Shown one piece after another: positions 12,771-27,764 of a DNA stretch of 64,000 nucleotides. The stretch's first letter is position 1. Each line of letters opens with the position of its first letter. The notes beneath the pieces were generated by a model. That model did no database searches and was not told the origin of the DNA. It worked only from the letters and a program-made list of their open reading frames with translations. The stretch is from Betaproteobacteria bacterium RIFCSPLOWO2_12_FULL_62_58. GTDB taxonomy: Bacteria; Pseudomonadota; Gammaproteobacteria; Burkholderiales; SG8-41. Location: assembly GCA_001772005.1 (NCBI GenBank), contig MERI01000027.1, positions 85,612 through 149,611 of the forward strand, read 5' to 3'. Position numbers and translations under genes: made by a program.

Positions 12771-14516
12771 TTACATTCTTTCGGGAGCGGAAACACCCAG
12801 CAGAGCAAGCCCGTTGTGCAGCACTTGACGCGCGGCGGTGATGAGCGCGATCCGCGCCAGTTTGACCGGTTCCTCGTCGACCAGAATGCGCGTCGCATTG
12901 TAGTAGCCGTGAAATTCGGCGGCGAGCTCCCTGAGGTAGAACGCGACCAGGTGCGGTGCCAGCTCACGCGCCGCGTCTTCCACCACGTCCGGGTATTCCA
13001 TCAGCCGCGCGAGCAGCGCGAGTTCGTGTTCGGACGCGAGCAGCGCCGGGTCAACATCCCACAGGCTGGCGGGGTCTCCGCCCCACTGTTCATGCACGCT
13101 GCACACACGGGCGTGCGCGTACTGGATGTAATACACCGGGTTTTCGTTGCTCCGCGATTTCGCGAGATCGAGATCGAAGTCGAGGTGCTGGTCGCTCTTG
13201 CGCAGCACGTAGAAAAAGCGCGCCGCGTCGTTGCCGGCCTCCTGACGTAACTCGCGCAGTGTCACGAACTCGCCGGCGCGCGTCGACATCGGGACCTTCT
13301 GGCCGTTGCGGTAGAGCACCGCGAACTGCACCAGCGCGACGGTCAATTGGGTCGAATTGAGGCCCAGTGCCTCGAGGGCGCCTTTCACACGCGCGATATA
13401 GCCGTGATGATCGGCGCCCCAGACGTCGATCACCAGATCGAAGCCGCGTTCAAACTTGTTGAGATGATAAGCGATGTCCGAGGCGAAATAGGTGTATTGG
13501 CCGTTCTCGCGCTGGACGACCCGGTCCTTTTCGTCACCGAACCGCGATGAGCGGAACCATTTCGCCCCGTCCTGAACGTAGAGATGGCCACGCTGCGCGA
13601 GCCTCCTCACCGCGCGCTCGACCATGCCCGAATCATAAAGTGAGTGTTCCGAGAACCAGCCATCGAAGGTGACGCCGAATTCGGTGAGATCGGCGCGGCA
13701 ATCAGCGAGCTGTTCGTTCAGGGCGAAACCATGAACATAGCCGTAGTCGGCGCCGAGAAGCGTCTTGGCCTTCGCGATCAGGGCGTCGAGGTGGGCTTCG
13801 GGGTCGGTAGCGACATCGGGCGCTCCAGCGACGATTTCTGCAGCGTCGCGCACGTAGCGCTTGCCGTGCGCCGCGAGAACCTGTCGCGCCATATCGCGTA
13901 CGTAACCGCCCTGGTAAGCGTTTGGCGGGAACGGCACGGCCACGCCGGACAGCTCCAGATAGCGCAGCCAAGTCGACAGCGCCAGAATGTCCATCTGCCG
14001 GCCGGCATCGTTGACGTAGTATTCGCGCGAGACGTCGAAACCGGCCACCGAGAGCACGTTGGCGAGGCTCGCTCCAAATGCCGCACCGCGGCCGTGCCCG
14101 ACGTGCAGCGGACCGGTGGGGTTCGCGGACACGAACTCGATCTGCACCTTCTTTTTCTGCCCCAATCCGCTGGTGCCGTATCCGTCGCCGGCCTGCAGGA
14201 TGTGATTGATGACCTGCTGCTTGTATGAGCGTTTGAGAAAAAGGTTGATGAATCCGGCGCCGGCAACCTCCGCTTTCTCGAGATACGGCGAATCCGGCAG
14301 CGCGGCGACCAGCTTGAGGGCGATGTCGCGCGGCTTGGCGCGGAGCTGTTTAGCGAGCTGTAGCGCGAGGTTGCACGCGTAATCGCCGTGCTGCGCCTGC
14401 CTGGGTTTTTCCAGCACGATATTGGTGTCCGCCAACTGCGGTGCGACCTCGTGCAGCGCTGTCGCAAACAGCATGGAAAAATGCGCGCGCAAATCCGGCG
14501 TAGTTGAAGTCGTCAT
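12771..14516 (-). CDS. argS: Arginyl-tRNA synthetase
   Basis: 581 aa; VEFVSANPTGPLHVGHGRGAAFGASLANVL (HVGH signature). Confidence 0.97.
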   Translation of the reverse strand: MTTSTTPDLRAHFSMLFATALHEVAPQLADTNIVLEKPRQAQHGDYACNLALQLAKQLRAKPRDIALKLVAALPDSPYLEKAEVAGAGFINLFLKRSYKQQVINHILQAGDGYGTSGLGQKKKVQIEFVSANPTGPLHVGHGRGAAFGASLANVLSVAGFDVSREYYVNDAGRQMDILALSTWLRYLELSGVAVPFPPNAYQGGYVRDMARQVLAAHGKRYVRDAAEIVAGAPDVATDPEAHLDALIAKAKTLLGADYGYVHGFALNEQLADCRADLTEFGVTFDGWFSEHSLYDSGMVERAVRRLAQRGHLYVQDGAKWFRSSRFGDEKDRVVQRENGQYTYFASDIAYHLNKFERGFDLVIDVWGADHHGYIARVKGALEALGLNSTQLTVALVQFAVLYRNGQKVPMSTRAGEFVTLRELRQEAGNDAARFFYVLRKSDQHLDFDLDLAKSRSNENPVYYIQYAHARVCSVHEQWGGDPASLWDVDPALLASEHELALLARLMEYPDVVEDAARELAPHLVAFYLRELAAEFHGYYNATRILVDEEPVKLARIALITAARQVLHNGLALLGVSAPERM

Positions 14517-14520
14517 TCGC

Positions 14521-14718
14521 TAGCAGCCTGTCGGACTTAACAGCCCGAACAGGCTGCTAAAAGCAAAACCGGCTGACAATTCCGAAAAAAACCCGCCGAA
14601 CGGGTCGAACGTGAAGAAAACTGAGGGTGAATTCGCATATCTATCATGTTCTCTTGCAATTTTCCTGGCGCCGGTTTTGCATTAGGAATTTGTCGGGGCC
14701 AAGTCCGACAAACTCCTA
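14521..14718. repeat. REP/MITE-like composite element, copy 1 (hairpin, GCAAAACCGGC, core, GCCGGTTTTGC, hairpin)
   Basis: Hairpins at 14521-14559 and 14683-14718; inner inverted repeats GCAAAACCGGC 14563-14573 and GCCGGTTTTGC 14670-14680; reverse complement of the right end matches the left end of the 59338 copy at 47 of 49 positions by eye. Confidence 0.85.
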
Positions 14719-14769
14719 GGGACTGAAAAGGGCGCGATATTATAGCCGACGCGGGGGCGAGACCCGGCC

Positions 14770-16956
14770 TCAGAACTCGAGCGGGTCGACGTCAAGCGAC
14801 CAGCGCGCCCGGGTCGAAGGCTCCGCCGCGAGCCTGGCATGCCACGCGGCAAGGAAGCTCTGCAACCGGACGCGCGACTCCGCCTGCACCAGCAGTTGCG
14901 CGCGCTCGCGCCCGGCGAGCCGGACCATGCCGGCGGGAACCGGGTCGTAGATCGTGACGCCCTGTGCCAGCGTCTTGGCAATGCGCGCCGCGCGGGCGAG
15001 ATAGGCAAGCGCCGTTTCCAGCCTGGGCGCTTCGGCGCGCAGCAATGCCTGGCAGACAAACGGCGGAAATCCCGCCTGCCGTCGCTCGGCGAGCAGATCG
15101 CGGGCGAACGCAGCGTAATCCTGGCGCTGCAGCGCGGCGTAGAGCGGATGCTGCGGAAATTCGGTCTGGATCAGCACTTCGCCCTGCATGTCGCCACGCC
15201 CGGCGCGGCCCGCCACCTGCGTGAGCAGGGCGAACAGGCGCTCGGGTGCGCGAAAATCGGTGCTGTAAAGCAGGCTGTCGGCGTTCACCACGCCGACCAG
15301 GTTGAGATGCGGGAAATCGTGGCCCTTGGCAAGGATCTGGGTGCCGACCAGGATATCGATTTCGCGCGCATGGATCTGGCGGCGCATTGCGTGCCAGGAA
15401 AGCTTCCGCCGCGTGCTGTCGCGGTCGATCCGCAAGATGCGTGCCCGCGGGAAATGCTGCGCCAACGCCGCCTCCACGCGCTGCGTGCCCTGCCCGAGCG
15501 GCGCAAGTTCCTGGTTTCCGCACTCGGGGCATGTCACAGGCACGGGCGCCTGGTAGCCGCAATGGTGGCAATGGAGCCGCCGGTCGCGCAGGTGGAGCAC
15601 CAGCTGCGCGGAACAGCGGTGACAGCCCGACAGCCACCCGCATGCGTGGCACATCAGCACCGGCGCGTAACCGCGGCGGTTTATGAATACCAGGCTTTGC
15701 TCTTTGCGCGCAAGGCGCGCCGCGATCGCCGCCAGCAGCGGTTGTGACAACCCGTCCTCCAGCTTCTCGCCGCGCGTGCTGATGCACGCGATCCGTGGCG
15801 GCGCGGCGTTGATGCGCTGCGCGAGGGTCAACAGCTGATAGCGGCCGTTTGCGGCGTTGTAGTAGGTTTCGAGTGCCGGGGTCGCCGAGCCCAGCACGAC
15901 TGGAACGCTGCGCTGCTGCGCGCGCACGACGGCGAGATCCCGGGCCGAATAGCGCAGGCCCTCCATCTGCTTGAAAGAGGCATCTTGCTCCTCGTCGACG
16001 ATGATGATGCCGAGCTCTGGCAGCGGCGCAAACACCGCCAGGCGCGTGCCGAGCACAATGCGAGCGCGGCCTGCCTGAGCCGCGAGCCAGTGCTGAAGGC
16101 GCTCGGTTTCGTTGAGCGCGCTGTGTAGGCTCACGAGAGTTGTGGCGGGAAAGCGTTCTCGTATCATGGCCTCCAATTGTGGCGTCAGCGCGATCTCGGG
16201 CACCAGCAACAACGCCTGGCGGCCGGCGCGGAGTACCGCGTCGACCGCGCGCAGATAAATCTCGGTCTTGCCGCTGCCCGTGACGCCGAGCAGCAAGAAC
16301 GGCTGAAAGGCGTCACGGCGGGCGCAAACTGCACGCACGGCTTCCGCCTGTTCCGGCGTAAGCGCAGGGCCTGCCGCCGCGCTGTGCGGTCCCGGCGCCG
16401 GCGTGCGTGGTGCGACGTTCTGGCGCTCCACCCAGCCGGAGGCAATCAGCTGCTTGAGCGCCGCACGCGCAGTCGGCGCGACCGTCTTGACGGCCGCGGC
16501 GTCCAGGGCCCGCTGCTGTTTTAAGAGGTCGAGCAGGCGGCGCTTGACCACGGCGCGTGCCGGCAGCTGAGCGAAATCGGCGGCCTCCCCGGAAGTCGTC
16601 AGCACGAAGCAAGCCTCAACCGGGCGTTGCAACGCGTGGACTCGGCGCAGGCGTGCGGGCAGCGCGTTCATCAGCACCGGCCCCAGCGCGTGATGATAAT
16701 AGTCGCTTGCAAACCTGAGCAGCCGCAGATCGTCCGTGAAGAGCGCGGGTGTATCGCGCAGCACACGCAGCGCCGACTTGAGGCGATGAACCGGCACTTC
16801 CGAAGTCGCCGCGATCTCGACGATGATCCCCACTGCGGTCCTCTTGCCAAACGGCACCAGCACGCGACGGCCGACGTCGTCAGCACCGACGTCATCGGCG
16901 CGATAGTCGAACAGCGTGGCTACCGGGACATCGAGTCCCACGCGAATGATTTTCAT
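14770..16956 (-). CDS. priA: Primosomal protein N' (replication restart helicase)
   Basis: 728 aa; GVTGSGKTEIYLRAVDAVL, DEEQDASFKQMEGLRYSARDLAVVRA, zinc-binding cysteine pairs CHACGW..CHHCG..CPECG. Confidence 0.97.
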   Translation of the reverse strand: MKIIRVGLDVPVATLFDYRADDVGADDVGRRVLVPFGKRTAVGIIVEIAATSEVPVHRLKSALRVLRDTPALFTDDLRLLRFASDYYHHALGPVLMNALPARLRRVHALQRPVEACFVLTTSGEAADFAQLPARAVVKRRLLDLLKQQRALDAAAVKTVAPTARAALKQLIASGWVERQNVAPRTPAPGPHSAAAGPALTPEQAEAVRAVCARRDAFQPFLLLGVTGSGKTEIYLRAVDAVLRAGRQALLLVPEIALTPQLEAMIRERFPATTLVSLHSALNETERLQHWLAAQAGRARIVLGTRLAVFAPLPELGIIIVDEEQDASFKQMEGLRYSARDLAVVRAQQRSVPVVLGSATPALETYYNAANGRYQLLTLAQRINAAPPRIACISTRGEKLEDGLSQPLLAAIAARLARKEQSLVFINRRGYAPVLMCHACGWLSGCHRCSAQLVLHLRDRRLHCHHCGYQAPVPVTCPECGNQELAPLGQGTQRVEAALAQHFPRARILRIDRDSTRRKLSWHAMRRQIHAREIDILVGTQILAKGHDFPHLNLVGVVNADSLLYSTDFRAPERLFALLTQVAGRAGRGDMQGEVLIQTEFPQHPLYAALQRQDYAAFARDLLAERRQAGFPPFVCQALLRAEAPRLETALAYLARAARIAKTLAQGVTIYDPVPAGMVRLAGRERAQLLVQAESRVRLQSFLAAWHARLAAEPSTRARWSLDVDPLEF

Positions 16957-17069
16957 CGGGCCGACAGAGAGAAAGCGAAGATAGTTAGAGCGTACTGCTC
17001 ACGCCGATTCTGTGAATCCGCGGCAAGGGACTTATATGCCACAATAATTTCTCTTTGTTCACATCATGT

Positions 17070-17078
17070 TGTGGATAA
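17070..17078 (-). promoter_or_regulatory. Consensus DnaA box (TTATCCACA on minus strand)
   Basis: Exact TGTGGATAA on plus strand in the priA-hemE intergenic region. Confidence 0.5.
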
Positions 17079-17249
17079 CTTTGTTGATGAACACCGTGGT
17101 CCAAATGCGGTTATCATGCCGGAGACTCTGGATGGCAGTTGGGCAAATGGAATTTGGAATAATAAAAACACAAATAAACAGCATGTTACGATCATAATTT
17201 GGATTGAACGCCGGAGCACGGCAAAACCCTGCCGCGTGTAACGCCTTGC

Positions 17250-17258
17250 TGTGCATAA
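17250..17258 (-). promoter_or_regulatory. Second DnaA-box-like site (TTATGCACA, fits TTWTNCACA)
   Basis: TGTGCATAA on plus strand, same orientation as the 17070 site. Confidence 0.4.
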
Positions 17259-17316
17259 GTTTTTAGGCACCGTCCCCGGCCATAACGAACTCTGGCGCAG
17301 CTTGGCGGCCGGTTTC

Positions 17317-18378
17317 CTAGTGGTAATGCGGGCTCAGTTCGTGTACCGCGTTGACCAATGCGGCGACATTTTCGGGCGACGTGAATTGGGAAACCCCGTG
17401 ACCTAAATTGAAAACATGTCCGTTGCCGTGGCCGAAAGCCGCCAAGACCTGGTGCGTCTGCCGCTTGATGATCTCCGGACTGGAGAACAGCACCGCCGGA
17501 TCGAGATTGCCTTGGAGCGCCACGCGGTTGCCGATGCGCCTGCGCGCCTCGCCGATATCCGTGTTCCAGTCGAGTCCGACCGCGTCGCAGCCGATGGCGG
17601 CGATATCTTCCAGCCATTGCCCGCCGCCTTTCGTGAACACGATGTTGGGGACAGCCTCTCCACCGTGTTCGCGTTTGAGCCCGGCGACGATGCGTTGCAG
17701 GTAAGGGAGCGAAAACTCGCGGTACGCTGTGCCGCTGAGCACACCACCCCAGGTATCGAATAGCATCACCGCCTGCGCGCCAGCCTCGATTTGGGCGTTA
17801 AGGTAGGCGGTGACGGCACGGGTGTTGATGTCGAGGATGTGATGCAACACCTGGGGCCGGTTGTAAAGCATGGACTTGGTCATGCGGAAGTCAGCACTTG
17901 CTCCGCCTTCCACCATATAGCATGCGAGCGTGAACGGGCTGCCCGAAAAACCGATCAACGGTACTTCATTGGCAAGCGCACGGCGGATTTGCGCCACCGC
18001 GTCGAGCACGTAGCGCAGGTGTTCGCCGGGGTCGGGCACAAACAGATTGCGGATTTCCCACTCGTCGCGCAGAGGACGCTCAAATTGCGGGCCTTCGCCC
18101 TCGGAAAAATAAAGACCGAGTCCCATGGCGTCGGGAATCGTCAGGATGTCGGAAAACACGATCGCCGCATCCAGCGCGAAACGCGCCAGCGGCTGCAGTG
18201 TTACCTCGGTGGCAAAATCCGGATTCTTGCACAGCGCAAGAAAACTGCCGGCGCGCGCGCGGGTCTGGTTGTACTCGGGAAGGTAGCGCCCCGCTTGGCG
18301 CATGATCCACACCGGCGTGTACGGCGTGGGCTCGCGCTTGAGGGCGCGGATCAGCGTGTCGTTTTTGAGCTTCGACAT
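17317..18378 (-). CDS. hemE: Uroporphyrinogen decarboxylase
   Basis: [32 protein letters not shown] signature. Confidence 0.97.
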   Translation of the reverse strand: MSKLKNDTLIRALKREPTPYTPVWIMRQAGRYLPEYNQTRARAGSFLALCKNPDFATEVTLQPLARFALDAAIVFSDILTIPDAMGLGLYFSEGEGPQFERPLRDEWEIRNLFVPDPGEHLRYVLDAVAQIRRALANEVPLIGFSGSPFTLACYMVEGGASADFRMTKSMLYNRPQVLHHILDINTRAVTAYLNAQIEAGAQAVMLFDTWGGVLSGTAYREFSLPYLQRIVAGLKREHGGEAVPNIVFTKGGGQWLEDIAAIGCDAVGLDWNTDIGEARRRIGNRVALQGNLDPAVLFSSPEIIKRQTHQVLAAFGHGNGHVFNLGHGVSQFTSPENVAALVNAVHELSPHYH

Positions 18379-18464
18379 CAGGATCGAGGATTGAGGACCG
18401 AGGACTGAAGGTAAAGCTCGAACAACAAGCTCGCTCGATCCTCAATCCTTGATAACTCAATCCT
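18379..18464 (-). repeat. Heptad inverted-repeat array, site C (gltD-hemE gap)
   Basis: Plus strand CAGGATC GAGGATT GAGGACC GAGGACT GAAGGTA, then a loop, then GATCCTC AATCCTT GATAACT CAATCCT. Confidence 0.8.
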
Positions 18465-18471
18465 GTTTCAT

Positions 18472-19893
18472 TCAGCGTGGCAGCCTGGACGCGCCCATCA
18501 GGAACTCATCCACAGCCCGTGCGCATTGCCGACCCTCGCGTATCGCCCACACCACCAACGACTGGCCGCGCCGCATGTCTCCGGCCGCGAACACCTTGGA
18601 AGCCGAGGTCTGGTAGCGGTCGGTATCAGCCTTGACGTTGCTGCGGGTGTCTCTCGCGACGCCGAGCTCTTCGAGCAGCCCCGATTGGATCGGTCCCAGG
18701 AAGCCCATCGCCAACAGCACGAGATCGGCGCTCATTTCGAATTCCGAACCGGCAATCTCCCGCACCCCCCCGTCCTTCCACTCAACGCGCGCGGCGATCA
18801 ATTTTTCCACCTTGCCGTTGCGGCCCTCGAAGCGCTTGGTGGCCACCGCCCAATCGCGCCGGCAGCCTTCCTCCTGCGAGGAGGAGATGCGCAGCTTCAC
18901 CGGCCAGTAGGGCCAGACGAGGGGCTTGTTCTCATCTTCGGGCGGCTGCGGCAGGAGTTCGAACTGGGTAATCGATTTTGCGCCGTGCCGATTCGAGGTG
19001 CCGACGCAGTCGGAACCGGTGTCGCCGCCGCCGATAATGACCACGTGTTTACCGGTGGCGAGAATCTGGCCAGGAACCTTGTCACCGGCGACGACCCTGT
19101 TCTGCTGCGGCAGGAAGTCCATCGCGAAGTGGACCCCATCGAGGTCGCGACCCGGGACCGCCAGGTCGCGCGGCAGTTCGGCACCGCCGCAGATCACTAC
19201 CGCGTCGAACTCCGCGACCAGTTTCTTTGCCGCCACATCAACACCGACATGCTGGCTGACGCGGAATTCGACCCCCTCGGCGCGCATCTGCTCCATGCGG
19301 CGGTCTATCAGCTGTTTTTCCATCTTGAAATCAGGGATACCGTAGCGCAGGAGCCCGCCGATGCGGTCGCTTTTCTCGAACACCACGATGTCGTGGCCGA
19401 CCCGCGCCAGTTGTTGCGCGCAGGCGAGCCCCGCCGGGCCGGAGCCGATCACTGCCACCCGCCTGCCGGTCTTGCGCTGTGGCGGCTGCGGCGTGACCCA
19501 GCCCATTTCCCAACCCTTGTCGATGATCGCATGCTCGATCGACTTGATGCCGACCGGGTCGTTGTTGATGTTGAGCGTGCACGCTGCCTCGCACGGCGCG
19601 GGGCAGACGCGACCGGTGAACTCCGGGAAGTTGTTGGTCGAGTGCAGGGTGTCGAGCGCCTGCTTCCAATCCTGTTTGTAGACGAGGTCGTTCCAGTCCG
19701 GAATGATGTTGTTGATCGGGCAGCCGCTCATGCAAAACGGCGTGCCGCAGTCCATACAGCGCGCGCCCTGAATGCCGGCCTGTTCGTCGGTAAGGTGGTG
19801 CACGAACTCGCGATAGTGCCTGACGCGCGCGCGCTTGTCCTCGGCCGCTTCCTGCAGGCGCTCGAGCTCCATGAATCCGGTGATTTTTCCCAT
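18472..19893 (-). CDS. gltD: Glutamate synthase, small subunit
   Basis: 473 aa; [30 protein letters not shown]; Rossmann [18 protein letters not shown]. Confidence 0.96.
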   Translation of the reverse strand: MGKITGFMELERLQEAAEDKRARVRHYREFVHHLTDEQAGIQGARCMDCGTPFCMSGCPINNIIPDWNDLVYKQDWKQALDTLHSTNNFPEFTGRVCPAPCEAACTLNINNDPVGIKSIEHAIIDKGWEMGWVTPQPPQRKTGRRVAVIGSGPAGLACAQQLARVGHDIVVFEKSDRIGGLLRYGIPDFKMEKQLIDRRMEQMRAEGVEFRVSQHVGVDVAAKKLVAEFDAVVICGGAELPRDLAVPGRDLDGVHFAMDFLPQQNRVVAGDKVPGQILATGKHVVIIGGGDTGSDCVGTSNRHGAKSITQFELLPQPPEDENKPLVWPYWPVKLRISSSQEEGCRRDWAVATKRFEGRNGKVEKLIAARVEWKDGGVREIAGSEFEMSADLVLLAMGFLGPIQSGLLEELGVARDTRSNVKADTDRYQTSASKVFAAGDMRRGQSLVVWAIREGRQCARAVDEFLMGASRLPR

Positions 19894-19920
19894 CTCAATT
19901 CAACCCCAAAACAAATCGGC

Positions 19921-19947
19921 CACACAGATCACGGAGAACACGGAGAG
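19921..19947 (-). repeat. 9-nt periodic repeat in gltB-gltD gap
   Basis: CACACAGAT CACGGAGAA CACGGAGAG. Confidence 0.5.
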
Positions 19948-19993
19948 AATCCGGGGCTAATCGGACCCCCTGTAATCTGGGTGGCAAATGGCG

Positions 19994-24652
<4,659 letters not shown>

Positions 24653-24829
24653 GCTGTATCCTCGCCAAAAAAGCTATCGCAGCCGCCGCCCGTGCGCATT
24701 TATGCTGCGCCGCCGCAACGACTGCCTCTCAGCCGATCAAATTTGCGATGAAACCTATTAAGTCTACCGGCTTCAAGGGCTTGCTTCAACAAAAATCATG
24801 TGGGCAAGCGCTTGCTCTCGTCCATTTCG

Positions 24830-25951
24830 TCAAGTTTCCTCGATGGCGAAGAGGCGGCGGTGTTCAAGAAAGGCATAACGATCAGTCATCCCCGCCACAT
24901 AATCGGCTATGGCGCGTGCTGTATCGTCGGCTGCCCGCGCTTGGAATTCGGGCGGCAGCAGGCGCGGGTCGGACAGGAAGGCATGGAAAAGATCGGTGAC
25001 GATGCGTCGCGCTTTGGCGCTCATACGGGCGACGCGGTAGTGTTGATAGAGGTTGATCTGCAGGAACTGCTTGAGATCCTGCTGTTCACGCAAGACTTTT
25101 TCGCTGAATGCGACCAGCGGAGGCGCCCGGCGCACGTCGTCGATTGAAGCCGGCGCATGGGTGCGGATGTTCATGGTGCTTTGCCCGGTGAGATCGGTCA
25201 CCAGGGTGTCGATCATGCGGCGCACAGTTTCATGCACCAGGCGCCGCCCGTTCAGCCCAGGAAACTCGCGCAATGCGGCTTTCATGTGGCGGGCGAAAAT
25301 CGTCACCCCCGACAGCGCTTCGAGCGTGAGCAGCCCCGAGCGCAGGCCGTCGTCGACGTCGTGATTGTTATAGGCGATTTCGTCGGCAAGGTTGGCAACC
25401 TGGGCCTCAAGCGACGGCCTTTGTTTCCTGATGAATCGCTCCCCGACCTCGCCCAGCGTGCGCGCGTTCTTCAGCGAGCAGTGCTTGAGTATGCCTTCGC
25501 GCGTTTCGAAGGTCAGATTGAGCCCGTCGAAGGCGCCGTAACGCCGCTCCAGGACATCGACCACGCGCAAGCTTTGCAGATTATGTTCAAACCCGCCAAA
25601 CGGTTTCATGCAGGCATTGAGCGCGTCCTGCCCGGTGTGCCCGAATGGCGTATGGCCGAGGTCGTGGGCGAGGGCGATCGCCTCAGTGAGATCTTCGTCG
25701 AGTCTTAGGTTACGGGCCACCGAGCGGCCGATTTGCGCGACTTCAAGGCTGTGGGTCAGGCGCGTGCGGAAAAGGTCCCCTTCGTGGTTGACGAACACTT
25801 GCGTCTTGTACTCAAGCCGACGGAAAGCGGTGGAATGAATGATGCGATCACGATCACGCTGAAATTCGCTGCGGCCGCGTGGGGGCGCCTCACGGTAACG
25901 CCGACCGCGTGAATTGGCGGGACCGGCGGCGCAGGGTGCTCGATCAAACAC
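24830..25951 (-). CDS. dgt: dGTP triphosphohydrolase (HD domain), probable GTG start overlapping the aroB stop
   Basis: [62 protein letters not shown]; no ATG in the conserved N-terminus, GTG at 25949-25951. Confidence 0.9.
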   Translation of the reverse strand: MFDRAPCAAGPANSRGRRYREAPPRGRSEFQRDRDRIIHSTAFRRLEYKTQVFVNHEGDLFRTRLTHSLEVAQIGRSVARNLRLDEDLTEAIALAHDLGHTPFGHTGQDALNACMKPFGGFEHNLQSLRVVDVLERRYGAFDGLNLTFETREGILKHCSLKNARTLGEVGERFIRKQRPSLEAQVANLADEIAYNNHDVDDGLRSGLLTLEALSGVTIFARHMKAALREFPGLNGRRLVHETVRRMIDTLVTDLTGQSTMNIRTHAPASIDDVRRAPPLVAFSEKVLREQQDLKQFLQINLYQHYRVARMSAKARRIVTDLFHAFLSDPRLLPPEFQARAADDTARAIADYVAGMTDRYAFLEHRRLFAIEET

Positions 25952-27032
25952 GGGCGGACTGCTTGCCCAGGACTTCATTGAGCGCATCCGCCGGCACGTT
26001 GTCGGCGACAAAGGCGTCGCCGAGTCGTTTGAGCAGCACAAAGCGAATCCTGCCGCCTTCGACCTTCTTGTCGTGGCCCATGAGTGCCCGGTAACGCTCA
26101 ATGCCGAATTCGGGAGCGGCGACGGGCAGCCCCGCGCGCGAGAGAGTGTCAATGACACGCGTGACGTCATGACGTGCCAGCAGCCCCATGCGCTGCGACA
26201 GCTTGGCCGCAAGCACCATGCCGGCGGAGACCGCTTCACCGTGCAACCAGTTGCCAAAGCCCAGCCCGGCCTCGATCGCGTGGCCAAAGGTGTGCCCATA
26301 GTTGAGCAAAGCGCGGATCCCTGTTTCGCGTTCGTCGGCGGCGACGATATCAGCCTTGTTGCTGCATGAGCGCTCGATAGCATAAGCGAGCGCTTCGGGC
26401 TCCCGCGCCACCAGTCTGTTCATGTTCTTCTCCAGCCAGTCGAAGAACTTCGCATCACGAATCAGTCCGTACTTGATGACCTCGGCGAGGCCCGCCGCAA
26501 GTTCGCGGTCGGGCAGCGTGGCGAGCGTATCGGTGTCGGAAATGACGGCCAGCGGCTGATAGAACGCGCCGATCATGTTCTTGCCAAGCGGATGGTTGAT
26601 CGCGGTCTTGCCCCCCACCGCCGAGTCGACTTGGGCGAGCAAGGTGGTGGGAATCTGTACGAAAGGCACCCCGCGCTGGTAGACGGCCGCGGCGAAGCCC
26701 GCGAGGTCGCCGATCACCCCCCCTCCCAAAGCGAGCAGCGTGGTCCTGCGCTCGCAGCGGTTTTCAATCAGGGCATCGAAGATCTTGTTCAATGTTTCCC
26801 AGTTCTTGTGCGCTTCGCCGTCCGGGAGCAAAACGGTCATCACGCCGACGCCGCGGGCTTCGAGCGCCCGGCTCAGAGGCTCCAGATAGAGTGGCGCGAG
26901 CGTCGTATTGGTGATGATCGCGACCTTGTTCTGCGGCAACCTGGCAGCGATCAATTCAGCGCGCGATAGCAGCCCCGCCCCGATGTGGATCGGGTAGCTG
27001 CGGTCCGCGAGGGCGACGGTCAAGGTTTGCAT
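25944..27032 (-). CDS. aroB: 3-dehydroquinate synthase
   Basis: [67 protein letters not shown]. Confidence 0.97.
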   Translation of the reverse strand: MQTLTVALADRSYPIHIGAGLLSRAELIAARLPQNKVAIITNTTLAPLYLEPLSRALEARGVGVMTVLLPDGEAHKNWETLNKIFDALIENRCERRTTLLALGGGVIGDLAGFAAAVYQRGVPFVQIPTTLLAQVDSAVGGKTAINHPLGKNMIGAFYQPLAVISDTDTLATLPDRELAAGLAEVIKYGLIRDAKFFDWLEKNMNRLVAREPEALAYAIERSCSNKADIVAADERETGIRALLNYGHTFGHAIEAGLGFGNWLHGEAVSAGMVLAAKLSQRMGLLARHDVTRVIDTLSRAGLPVAAPEFGIERYRALMGHDKKVEGGRIRFVLLKRLGDAFVADNVPADALNEVLGKQSARV

Positions 27033-27054
27033 CGACGGTCCGATCACGATACGT

Positions 27055-27648
27055 TCAGTTCGTGCTGAGCGCACTATCGGCCGTGCCTGAACCGCGCCTA
27101 AACTGCGCCAGCCGCTGTTCGAGTTTGTGCGCGAGGCTGCCCACACTCTGACTGCCGGTGTCGATGATCACATCGGCGATCTCGCGGTAAAGCGGGTCAC
27201 GCTGGGCAAATAGTTCCTGCAATTTCTTCAACGGGTCGTCCGTCTGCAGCAGCGGACGATTCTTGTCGTGGTGCGTGCGCTGCCATAAATCGGGCGCCGT
27301 CGCACGCAGGTAGATCACCGTGCCGTGCTCGGCGAGGAGCCTGCGGTTTTGTTCGGAGAGGACCGCGCCGCCGCCGGTCGCAACGACGATATTCGTGCGC
27401 CGTACCAACTCAGCAAGCAACTTGGCTTCGCGCGCCCGAAAGCCAGCCTCACCCTCAATCTCGAAGATCACCGGAATCTTGACACCCGTGGCGCGCTCGA
27501 TTTCCTGGTCCGTGTCGTAAAACGTCTTGTGCAGGCGCTTCGCGAGCGCCCGGCCGACCGAGGTCTTGCCCGCGCCCATCAGGCCGACCAGGAATATGTT
27601 CTCCGGCAAGCCGTCCCGCTGTGGGAGGCTGTCGATACGCGCATCCAT
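27055..27648 (-). CDS. aroK: Shikimate kinase
   Basis: [45 protein letters not shown]. Confidence 0.95.
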   Translation of the reverse strand: MDARIDSLPQRDGLPENIFLVGLMGAGKTSVGRALAKRLHKTFYDTDQEIERATGVKIPVIFEIEGEAGFRAREAKLLAELVRRTNIVVATGGGAVLSEQNRRLLAEHGTVIYLRATAPDLWQRTHHDKNRPLLQTDDPLKKLQELFAQRDPLYREIADVIIDTGSQSVGSLAHKLEQRLAQFRRGSGTADSALSTN

Positions 27649-27719
27649 GTGGCGATTCTAACGGAATCACCGCACTTGGCATAACGGTGGGTTGGCAGGG
27701 CTTAGCCGATTTCGCAATA

Positions 27720-27745
27720 AAAAAGGCGGCATGCGCCGCCTTTTT
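27720..27745. terminator. Symmetric intrinsic terminator-like hairpin between pilQ and aroK
   Basis: AAAAAGGCGGC ATGC GCCGCCTTTTT. Confidence 0.7.
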
Positions 27746-27764
27746 CTGGAGAGGTCGGGCCTTT

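Noticed and set aside
24804-24815. Palindrome GCAAGCGCTTGC between gltB and dgt
   Set aside because: Single 12-bp palindrome with no T tract or second copy seen; not enough to call an operator or terminator.
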